Origin: Streptomyces sp. NBC_01689
GTDB taxonomy: Bacteria > Actinomycetota > Actinomycetes > Streptomycetales > Streptomycetaceae
Reading direction: 5' to 3'
Assembly: GCF_036250675.1 (NCBI RefSeq)
Contig: NZ_CP109592.1
Coordinates: 5,270,001 to 5,334,000, forward strand
DNA: 64,000 bases
Part shown: positions 57,648-64,000 of the stretch, piece by piece
Layout of the letters: each line of letters starts with the position of its first letter
How positions within the stretch are numbered: position 1 is the stretch's first letter
Made by a program: the position numbers and the translations under genes
The notes under the pieces: model-generated
Told to the model about the DNA's origin: nothing
The model's database searches: none
The model's input: only the letters and a program-made list of their open reading frames with translations

Positions 57648-58016
57648 CTACGTGCGCAGCAGCCGGCCGATCGCCTTCGTCGCCTCCTCGACCTTCGCGT
57701 CGATCTCGTCGCCGCCCTTGAGCGCCGCGTCCGCGACGCAGTGGCGCAGGTGCTCCTCCAGGAGCTGCAGGGCGAAGGACTGCAGGGCCTTGGTGGAGGC
57801 GGAGACCTGCGTGAGTATGTCGATGCAGTAGACGTCCTCGTCGACCATCCGCTGCAGGCCGCGGATCTGCCCCTCGATCCGGCGCAGCCGCTTGAGGTGC
57901 TCGTCCTTCTGCTTGTGGTAGCCGTGGACACCGCGGTCGTGGTCGGTCACGACCGGCTCCGCGGTCGCCCGCGGGTCACCGGAGGGGGCCGGCGCGCCGG
58001 CCTCGGTGGTCGTCAT
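57648..58016 (-). CDS. csoR: copper-sensing repressor CsoR
   Basis: A 122-residue DUF156 protein. The Cu(I) ligands C64 (VYCIDIL), H89 and C93 (EEHLRHC) are all present, and the DNA-contacting basic helix (KRLRRIEGQIRGLQRM) is intact. An N-terminal 30-residue extension is typical of Streptomyces. It represses copper-efflux genes until Cu(I) binds. No copZ/copA lies nearby, so it acts in trans and probably on its own promoter through the palindrome at 58055. Confidence 0.95.
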   Translation of the reverse strand: MTTTEAGAPAPSGDPRATAEPVVTDHDRGVHGYHKQKDEHLKRLRRIEGQIRGLQRMVDEDVYCIDILTQVSASTKALQSFALQLLEEHLRHCVADAALKGGDEIDAKVEEATKAIGRLLRT

Positions 58017-58054
58017 CGCGTCCTCCTGCTGATCCCGCCGGAAAGGTCGGCTAC

Positions 58055-58075
58055 ATATACCCCTGGTAGGTATAT
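58055..58075. promoter_or_regulatory. CsoR operator
   Basis: Inverted repeat ATATACC (58055-58061) and GGTATAT (58069-58075) with a 7-base CCTGGTA spacer, 39 bases before the csoR start, of the TATACCCC-type GC/AT pattern of CsoR boxes. A second GGGTATAGGG lies at 58092-58101. Confidence 0.75.
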
Positions 58076-58240
58076 GGTATCGAACTTCGTTGGGTATAGG
58101 GCCCTTGCCCGACGGCGGGACCGGACCCTGTGCTGATCACTGTGCCTCATGGGCGACACTGGGGGACGGCCGGTTAGCCGTGGCCGGATGATGCGCCTAG
58201 CATCAGCCTGACCGAAACAAAAGGACCCCGAGGACCTCAC

Positions 58241-58861
58241 GTGCGATTTCGTCTGACCCCCAGGGAGACGAGCTTCTACGACATGTTCTCCGCATCAGCG
58301 GACAACATCGTCACGGGCTCGAAACTCCTGATGGAACTGCTCGGGGCCGACGCCTCCGCCCGGGCCGAGATCGCAGAACGGATGCGGGCAGCGGAGCACG
58401 CCGGTGACGATGCGACGCACGCGATCTTCCACCAGTTGAACTCCTCCTTCATCACGCCCTTCGACCGCGAGGACATCTACAACCTGGCCTCGTCCCTCGA
58501 CGACATCATGGACTTCATGGAGGAGGCCGTCGACCTGGTCGTGCTGTACCAGGTCGAGGAGCTCCCCAAGGGCGTGGAGCAGCAGATCGAGGTGCTGGCG
58601 CGGGCGGCCGAGCTGACCGCCGAGGCGATGCCGAACCTGCGGACCATGGACAACCTCACGGAGTACTGGATCGAGGTCAACCGTCTCGAGAACCAGGCCG
58701 ACCAGATCCACCGCAAGCTGCTCGCCCAGCTCTTCAACGGCAAGTACGACGCCATCGAGGTCCTGAAGCTCAAGCAGATCGTGGACGTGCTGGAAGAAGC
58801 GGCCGACGCGTTCGAACATGTGGCGAACACGGTGGAGACCATCGCCGTCAAGGAGTCCTGA
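58241..58861 (+). CDS. PhoU-like DUF47 protein, partner of PitH
   Basis: A 206-residue all-helical protein from GTG 58241. DUF47/PhoU-related patterns are visible: FYDMFSASADNIV, ITPFDREDIYNLASSLDDIMDFMEEAVD and an E/D-rich ENQADQIHRKLL helix. Such proteins regulate or gate the Pit-type phosphate transporter encoded next to them. Its stop is six bases from the start of that gene, so they are almost certainly one operon. Confidence 0.93.
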   Translation: MRFRLTPRETSFYDMFSASADNIVTGSKLLMELLGADASARAEIAERMRAAEHAGDDATHAIFHQLNSSFITPFDREDIYNLASSLDDIMDFMEEAVDLVVLYQVEELPKGVEQQIEVLARAAELTAEAMPNLRTMDNLTEYWIEVNRLENQADQIHRKLLAQLFNGKYDAIEVLKLKQIVDVLEEAADAFEHVANTVETIAVKES

Positions 58862-58867
58862 GGCTTC

Positions 58868-59866
58868 GTGGACACCTTTGCGCTGGTCGTGACCATCCTG
58901 GTCGCGCTCGGATTCACGTACACGAACGGCTTCCACGATTCGGCGAACGCCATCGCCACGTCGGTGTCCACCCGGGCGCTGACCCCCAGGGCCGCGCTCG
59001 CCATGGCCGCGGTGATGAACCTCGCGGGCGCGTTCCTCGGCAGCGGGGTCGCGCACACCGTGAGCAGTGGCCTGATCTCGACGCCCGAGGGGTCGAAGGG
59101 GATGGGCATCCTCTTCGCCGCGCTCATCGGAGCCATCGTCTGGAACCTGGTCACCTGGTACTTCGGTCTTCCGTCGTCCTCGTCGCACGCGTTGTTCGGT
59201 GGGCTCGTGGGGGCGGCGCTCGCGGGCGGTACGACCGTCCTGTGGTCCGGTGTCCTGGACAAGGTCATCATCCCGATGTTCCTGTCGCCGGTCGTCGGTC
59301 TGATCGGCGGCTATCTGGTGATGTGCGCGATCATGTGGCTGTTCCGGCGGGCCAACCCGCACAAGGCCAAGAGGGGTTTCCGGATAGCCCAGACGGTTTC
59401 CGCGGCCGGTATGGCGCTCGGGCACGGTCTGCAGGACGCGCAGAAGACGATGGGGATCGTCGTGATGGCGCTCGTCATCGGTGACGTCCAGGGTGCCGAC
59501 GATCCGATTCCGGTGTGGGTGAAGATCTCCTGCGCCGTGATGCTGTCCCTCGGTACGTACGCGGGTGGGTGGCGGATCATGCGGACGCTGGGGCGGAAGA
59601 TCATCGAGCTCGATCCGCCGCAGGGGTTCGCCGCGGAGACGACCGGGGCGTCGATCATGTTCGCGACGGCGTTCCTGTTCAAGGCGCCGATCTCGACGAC
59701 GCATGTCATCACGTCCGCGATCATGGGTGTGGGGGCGACCAAGCGGGTGAACGCCGTGCGGTGGGGTGTCGCCAAGAACATCGTGCTGGGGTGGTTCATC
59801 ACCATGCCGGCGGCGGCGGTGGTGGCCGCGGTGAGTTTCTGGGTCGTGGATCTGGCGTTTCTGTAG
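58868..59866 (+). CDS. pitH1: PitH-type low-affinity phosphate transporter
   Basis: A 332-residue transporter of the PiT family from GTG 58868. The duplicated signature is visible: FTYTNGFHDSANAIATSVSTRAL at the start and LGHGLQDAQKTMGIVVMALV near 180, with the GANDxP-like NGFHDSANA. About ten membrane helices. It imports inorganic phosphate (or metal-phosphate) by symport. The symbol follows, by recollection, the S. coelicolor pitH1 gene beside pst. Confidence 0.93.
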   Translation: MDTFALVVTILVALGFTYTNGFHDSANAIATSVSTRALTPRAALAMAAVMNLAGAFLGSGVAHTVSSGLISTPEGSKGMGILFAALIGAIVWNLVTWYFGLPSSSSHALFGGLVGAALAGGTTVLWSGVLDKVIIPMFLSPVVGLIGGYLVMCAIMWLFRRANPHKAKRGFRIAQTVSAAGMALGHGLQDAQKTMGIVVMALVIGDVQGADDPIPVWVKISCAVMLSLGTYAGGWRIMRTLGRKIIELDPPQGFAAETTGASIMFATAFLFKAPISTTHVITSAIMGVGATKRVNAVRWGVAKNIVLGWFITMPAAAVVAAVSFWVVDLAFL

Positions 59867-59929
59867 GGAGTGCGTCGGAGGTTCGCGAGGGGGTTCTCTC
59901 GCCCCCGCCGCCCCTACCCGACCCATCCC

Positions 59930-60018
59930 CGGGGCTCCGCCCCGGACCCCGCCGAGGGGCTCTGCCTCCTGGACCCCCGATCGCCCGAAGGGCTCGTCCT
60001 CAATCGCCGGACGGGCTG
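59930..60018. repeat. dispersed intergenic repeat, third copy
   Basis: Core on the minus strand at 59996-60018 (GTCCTCAATCGCCGGACGGG then CTG), preceded by GGGGCTCCGCCCCGG-type palindromes. It lies after pitH1 in a 470-base gap that otherwise holds no gene (59867-60336). Confidence 0.8.
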
Positions 60019-60246
60019 GGGTGTCGGGCTCTGTCTCAAGTGCCCCGGGCTGAGTGCCCGCGTATCGAACACCGGCCCCGGCCTCGCGTGCCGAACCGGG
60101 GAATCGCGCACCGGCTCCGGCCTCGCCTTCCGGCCGTGGAATCCCGCGTCGGCCGGCAGCCGACCTCCGTTGACCTGCGGACCTCTCCACCTGTCCGTAA
60201 GGAGCCCGCACGCCAGGCCGCAGCCTGCGCCGGAGGGGAAATGGAG

Positions 60247-60277
60247 GGGCCCGCCCCCGGGAGCCAGGGGCGGGCCC
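60247..60277. terminator. bidirectional terminator between pitH1 and pstB
   Basis: An 11-bp stem GGGCCCGCCCC (60247-60257) with GGGGCGGGCCC (60267-60277) and a 9-base loop, between converging phosphate operons. Confidence 0.8.
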
Positions 60278-60336
60278 TTCTCGTCCTCGCGGTGGCACCG
60301 CCATGCAGCACCGCGAGGGGTTCTTGTGGGAGCGGC

Positions 60337-61113
60337 TCAGCCGAAGCGGCCCGAGATGTAGTCCTCGGTGGCCTGGACCGACGGGTTGGAGAAGATGCGC
60401 TCCGTGTCGTCGATCTCGATGAGGCGGCCCGGCTGGCCCACCGCGGCCAGGTTGAAGAACGCGGTGCGGTCGGAGACGCGCGCGGCCTGCTGCATGTTGT
60501 GCGTCACGATGACGATCGTGAAGCGCTCCTTCAGCTCACCGATCAGGTCCTCGATGGCGAGGGTGGAGATCGGGTCCAGGGCCGAGCACGGCTCGTCCAT
60601 GAGGAGGACCTGCGGCTCCACCGCGATCGCCCGCGCGATGCACAGACGCTGCTGCTGGCCGCCGGACAGGCCCGAGCCGGGCTTGTTCAGGCGGTCCTTG
60701 ACCTCGTTCCAGAGGTTCGCGCCCTTGAGGGACTTCTCGACGATGTCGCCCAGCTCGGACTTGCGGTAGTTGCCGTTGAGCTTGAGGCCCGCCGCCACGT
60801 TGTCGAAGATCGACATGGTGGGGAAGGGGTTGGGACGCTGGAAGACCATGCCGATCGTGCGGCGCACGGCGACCGGGTCGACACCCTGGCCGTACAGGTC
60901 CTCGTCGTCCAGCAGGACCTTGCCCTCGACGCGGCCGCCGGGGGTGACCTCGTGCATCCGGTTGAGGGTGCGCAGGAAGGTCGACTTGCCGCAGCCGGAG
61001 GGGCCGATGAAGGCCGTCACCGAGCGGGGCTCGACCGTCATCGAGATGTCTTCGATCGCCTTGTGGGCGCTGTAGTAAGCGGTCAGGCCGCTCACGTCGA
61101 TTCGCTTGGCCAT
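60337..61113 (-). CDS. pstB: phosphate ABC transporter ATPase
   Basis: A 258-residue ABC ATPase, started at ATG 61113 (MAKRIDVS; a GTG three codons upstream is an alternative). Walker A is GPSGCGKST near residue 38, the signature LSGGQQQR is near 150, Walker B is VLLMDEP near 170, and the switch His is in VTHNMQQ. It powers high-affinity phosphate import with PstA and PstC. It is the last gene of the leftward operon, 48 bases after pstA. Confidence 0.97.
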   Translation of the reverse strand: MAKRIDVSGLTAYYSAHKAIEDISMTVEPRSVTAFIGPSGCGKSTFLRTLNRMHEVTPGGRVEGKVLLDDEDLYGQGVDPVAVRRTIGMVFQRPNPFPTMSIFDNVAAGLKLNGNYRKSELGDIVEKSLKGANLWNEVKDRLNKPGSGLSGGQQQRLCIARAIAVEPQVLLMDEPCSALDPISTLAIEDLIGELKERFTIVIVTHNMQQAARVSDRTAFFNLAAVGQPGRLIEIDDTERIFSNPSVQATEDYISGRFG

Positions 61114-61161
61114 GTCAATCACTGCTTCTTTCGCAAGGGTTCGGGTCGCTGATCGGCCGCG

Positions 61162-62220
61162 TCAGCGGCCCGTCTTGGGGGCCTTCCAGCGTGCGATGGC
61201 ACGCGCGCCCATGTTGAGGATCATGACGAAGAGGATGAGCGCCAGTGCTGCCGCCCAGGCCCGGTCGGTGGCCACGTCGGTTCCCGCGCTGTACTGACGG
61301 TAGATGTACAGCGGGAGCGAGGCCTGCGGACCGGAGAACGGGTTGTTGTTGATGAAGTTGGTGCCCCACACCAACAGCAGCACGGGAGCGGTCTCACCGG
61401 TGATACGCGCGATGGCGAGCATCACACCCGTCGTGATTCCGCCGATGGACGTCGGCAGGACCACCTTGAGGATGGTGCGCCACTTCGGGACACCGAGGGC
61501 GAGGGAGGCCTCGCGCAGCTCGTTCGGGACGAGCTTCAGCATCTCCTCGGTGGAGCGGACCACCACGGGCATCATCAGGATCGACAGGGCGAGCGCACCG
61601 GCGAAGCCGGAGTAGCCCATGTCCAGGATCAGGATCCAGAAGCTGAGAATGAACAGACCGGCGACGATCGACGGGACACCCGTCATGACGTCGACGAAGA
61701 AGGTGACCGCCCTGGCGAGCTTGCCGCGTCCGTACTCGACGAGGTAGATCGCGGTGAGCACACCGATCGGCACGGCGATCAGCGTCGCGATGCCCACCTG
61801 CTCCAGGGTGCCGAGGAGCGCGTGGTAGATGCCGCCACCGGGCTCGTTGTCGGCGACCACACCCATGGAGTGGCCCAGGAAGTAGGGGTCGAAGGACTTC
61901 ACACCCCGCTTGACGGTCTCCCAGATCAGGGAGGCCAGCGGGACGACGGCGAGGAGGAAGCAGACCCACACCAGGTTGGTGGCGATGCGGTCCTTGGCCT
62001 GACGGCGGCCCTCGACGCGCGTGGCGATGACGTAGGTGCCGAGCAGGAAGAGGATCGCGGCGATCAGGCCCCACTGGACCTTGCTGTCCAGGCCGCCTGC
62101 CAGGCCGATGCCCACGGCCACGACGACGGCGCCCGCGGCGATGGCCCAGGAGGACCACTTGGGGAGGTTGCCGCCGCGAAGCGTGCTGGTGCGCTTGTGG
62201 GTGGCGGGTGCGGTGCTCAT
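61162..62220 (-). CDS. pstA: phosphate ABC transporter permease
   Basis: A 352-residue inner-membrane permease with about eight membrane helices; the N-terminal 120 residues carry two or three extra segments compared with a minimal permease. The EAA-like loop (ELREASLALGVPKWRTILKVVLPTS) that contacts PstB is visible. Its ATG overlaps the pstC stop by four bases (62217-62220). Confidence 0.96.
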   Translation of the reverse strand: MSTAPATHKRTSTLRGGNLPKWSSWAIAAGAVVVAVGIGLAGGLDSKVQWGLIAAILFLLGTYVIATRVEGRRQAKDRIATNLVWVCFLLAVVPLASLIWETVKRGVKSFDPYFLGHSMGVVADNEPGGGIYHALLGTLEQVGIATLIAVPIGVLTAIYLVEYGRGKLARAVTFFVDVMTGVPSIVAGLFILSFWILILDMGYSGFAGALALSILMMPVVVRSTEEMLKLVPNELREASLALGVPKWRTILKVVLPTSIGGITTGVMLAIARITGETAPVLLLVWGTNFINNNPFSGPQASLPLYIYRQYSAGTDVATDRAWAAALALILFVMILNMGARAIARWKAPKTGR

Positions 62221-63224
62221 GCGTTGGCCCCCGAGTACTCCTTGCGGCGGTTGATGATGATGCGTGCGCCGCCGTTGACCAGCAGGGTGATGACGAACAG
62301 GACGAGACCCGAGGCGATCAGGGCGTCCTGGCCGAACGGGGTGGCCTCGTTGAACTTGCTCGCGATGTTCTGCGCGAACGTGCCGCCGCCCGGGTCGAGC
62401 AGGCTGGCGTTGATCTCGAAGGTCGGGGAGAGGACCGTGGCGACGGCCATCGTCTCGCCGAGCGCGCGGCCGAGGCCCAGCATCGAGGCGGAGATCACGC
62501 CGGAGCGGCCGAAGGGCAGCACCGACATGCGGATGACCTCCCAGCGGGTGGCTCCGAGGGCCAGCGCGGCCTCCTGGTGCATCTGCGGCGCCTGGCGGAA
62601 GACCTCACGGCTCACGTTCGTGATGATCGGAATGATCATGATCGCGAGGAGGATGCCGACGGCGAGCATCGAGCGGGGCGCTCCGCCCTGCCACTCGAAG
62701 ATGCCGGTCCAGCCGAAGTAGTGGTCGAGCCAGCCGAACAGGCCGTTCAGATGCGGTACGAGGACGATGGCGCCCCAGAGGCCGTACACGATCGAGGGGA
62801 CGGCGGCCAGCAGGTCGATCACGTACGCGATGGGTCCGCCGAGCTTGCGCGGCGCGTAGTGCGTGATGAACAGGGCGATGCCGACCGAGACCGGGACCGC
62901 GAGGGCCATGGCGATGATCGCGGAGACCACCGTGCCGAAGGCCAGCACCGCGATGCCGAAGCTCGCCGGTTCGAGGTTGGTGTTCCACTCGAACGTGGTG
63001 AGGAAGTTGCCGTGGTCCTTGCTGATCGCGTTCGCGGCGCGATAGGTGAGGAAGGCCGCGATGGCGGCCATGATCACCAGGAGCAGGATGCCGGACCCGC
63101 GGGAGAGGCCGATGAAGACCCGGTCTCCGGTGGGGGAGGCGCCCTGGTCGGCGATCTTCGTGCCGACGGCGGAAGTCTGTGGGGTGGGAGGTGGTGCTTC
63201 GGTGTTCTGCGTCGTTATGTCCAT
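62217..63224 (-). CDS. pstC: phosphate ABC transporter permease
   Basis: A 335-residue permease from ATG 63224 with GGAGA upstream; the longer frame to 63317 runs into the terminator and is not used. Six or more membrane helices and the EAA loop (QEAALALGATRWEVIRMSVLPF) are present. It pairs with PstA. A strong hairpin just upstream (63287) separates it from pstS. Confidence 0.96.
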   Translation of the reverse strand: MDITTQNTEAPPPTPQTSAVGTKIADQGASPTGDRVFIGLSRGSGILLLVIMAAIAAFLTYRAANAISKDHGNFLTTFEWNTNLEPASFGIAVLAFGTVVSAIIAMALAVPVSVGIALFITHYAPRKLGGPIAYVIDLLAAVPSIVYGLWGAIVLVPHLNGLFGWLDHYFGWTGIFEWQGGAPRSMLAVGILLAIMIIPIITNVSREVFRQAPQMHQEAALALGATRWEVIRMSVLPFGRSGVISASMLGLGRALGETMAVATVLSPTFEINASLLDPGGGTFAQNIASKFNEATPFGQDALIASGLVLFVITLLVNGGARIIINRRKEYSGANA

Positions 63225-63286
63225 CAGGATTCTCCGGTCTGCGGAACCGTAAGGGGTGGCGGCTCCAGGCGGCGGTGCACCGGACG

Positions 63287-63317
63287 GTGCGGCCCGCCTC
63301 GGCGAGGCGGGCCGCAC
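63287..63317 (-). terminator. intercistronic hairpin between pstS and pstC
   Basis: A perfect 14-bp stem (63287-63300 with 63304-63317) with a 3-base loop, eight bases after the pstS stop. It probably gives partial termination, so that more pstS than pstCAB mRNA is made. Confidence 0.8.
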
Positions 63318-63324
63318 ACTCAGG

Positions 63325-64000
63325 TCAGCTCAGGTTCGAGACGGCGGCGCGAACCTTGGTGATGATCTCGGCGGGGATCGGCGCGTACTGCGCGTCGGTC
63401 AGAAGCTTCTGACCGTCCTCGCTCGCGATGTAGTTGAGGAAGGCCTTCGTGGCGGGCAGGGTGTCCGCCTTGTTGCCCTTCTCGCAGACGATCTCGTAGG
63501 TGACCAGGGTGAGCGGGTAGGCGCCCTCCTCGGTCGGCTTGTAGTTCAGGCCGAGGGACAGGTCGTTGCCGGTGCCCTTGACCTCGGCGGTGGCGATGGC
63601 CTTGGTGGCGTTCTCGACGCTGGCCTTGACCGGGGTGGCGGCGTCCGTCTTGAGGTCCACGGTGCTGATGCCGTCAGCGGCGTAGGAGAGCTCGAAGTAG
63701 GAGATCGCGCCGGCGGTCTGCTTCACCTGCTGGGCGAGACCGGAGGAACCCTGAGCGGACTGGCCGCCCTTGGCCTGCCACGCCTTGCCGCCGGAGTAGT
63801 TCCAGTCGGACGGGGCGACGGCCTTCAGGTACTTGGTGAAGTTGTCCGTGGTGCCGGACTCGTCCGAGCGGTGGAACGCCTGGATCTTGGTGCTGGGCAG
63901 CTTCGCGGTGGTGTTCAGCTTCGCGATCGCCGGGTCGTTCCACTTGGTGATCTTGCCGTCGAAGATCTTGGCGATGGTGGACGCGTCGAGGACGAGGCCG
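63325..64000 (-). CDS. pstS: phosphate-binding protein PstS (N-terminal part outside window)
   Basis: The C-terminal 224 residues of the periplasmic-type phosphate-binding protein; the start lies right of the window. HRSDESGTTDNFTKYL is the phosphate-binding signature (Ser/Arg/Asp/Thr ligands), and GAISYFELSYA and LVTYEIVCEKG are typical of PstS. It delivers phosphate to PstCAB. The operon promoter, where PhoP boxes would be expected, is not in the window. Confidence 0.96.
   Translation of the reverse strand, partial: GLVLDASTIAKIFDGKITKWNDPAIAKLNTTAKLPSTKIQAFHRSDESGTTDNFTKYLKAVAPSDWNYSGGKAWQAKGGQSAQGSSGLAQQVKQTAGAISYFELSYAADGISTVDLKTDAATPVKASVENATKAIATAEVKGTGNDLSLGLNYKPTEEGAYPLTLVTYEIVCEKGNKADTLPATKAFLNYIASEDGQKLLTDAQYAPIPAEIITKVRAAVSNLS

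Noticed and set aside
58102..58240. PHO boxes before the DUF47-pitH1 operon
   Set aside because: I could not find a convincing direct repeat of GTTCACC units; a PhoP binding profile scan would be needed.

Overview
This window is a high-GC actinobacterial chromosome segment, almost certainly Streptomyces. The evidence is the extreme third-position GC bias, many GTG starts, a Streptomyces-type 16S-23S-5S operon, and families typical of the genus: an AtrA-like TetR regulator, SpoIIE-type phosphatases, an AfsR-like regulator, a c-di-AMP riboswitch before a cell-wall peptidase, and CsoR. Gene order matches, from memory, the core region around SCO4096-SCO4142 of S. coelicolor. That synteny is recollection, not a search. 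No insertion sequence, prophage, CRISPR array or integrase was seen.

Layout. 1-7.1 kb: the N-terminal part of a membrane metallophosphoesterase, a small zincin, a lipoprotein, a DEAD-box RNA helicase with an RGG/RDD-rich tail, and an amino-acid permease. 7.2-10.2 kb: tRNA-Lys, a MarR-controlled riboflavin-entry module (ribA, marR, and a RibD-like enzyme with its two domains in reversed order), and the initiator tRNA-fMet. 10.4-19.5 kb: a PP2C phosphatase, a c-di-AMP riboswitch with an M23 peptidase, an aldo/keto reductase, a PrsW-type protease, TrmB, L-2-hydroxyglutarate oxidase and a TPR developmental regulator. 20-34.6 kb: an orphan asparagine-synthetase/lasso-cyclase-like protein, a 1113-residue AfsR-like regulator, an ECF sigma factor fused to its own anti-sigma, membrane and carbohydrate-binding domains, AtrA divergent from NADH dehydrogenase, a PAS-SpoIIE-HATPase protein, and an MFS pump divergent from a MarR gene. 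35.2-41.1 kb: a complete rRNA operon with several promoters.

41.2-53 kb: a CDP-alcohol phosphotransferase with an altered motif and a GNAT enzyme, then a six-gene leftward operon for a type IV secretion-like machine (cmdF-E-D-C-B-A, VirB2/B8/B6/B3-B4N/B4-ATPase/D4-like). Beyond a gene-poor gap lie a secreted serine protease and a VirB1-like transglycosylase-NlpC/P60 hydrolase. No relaxase is present, so the machine probably serves development or envelope functions rather than classical conjugation. 53-58 kb: a PAP2 phosphatase, a Tat-exported flavin oxidase, small conserved proteins, a lipoprotein and CsoR with its operator. 58.2-64 kb: phosphate uptake, with a PhoU-like DUF47 protein and PitH low-affinity transporter on the plus strand facing the high-affinity pstS-pstC-pstA-pstB operon on the minus strand.

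The strongest leads for something under-described are the relaxase-less secretion machine with its degenerate coupling ATPase, the MarR-controlled reversed-RibD module, the ECF sigma-to-carbohydrate-sensor fusion, and the orphan cyclase-like asparagine synthetase.
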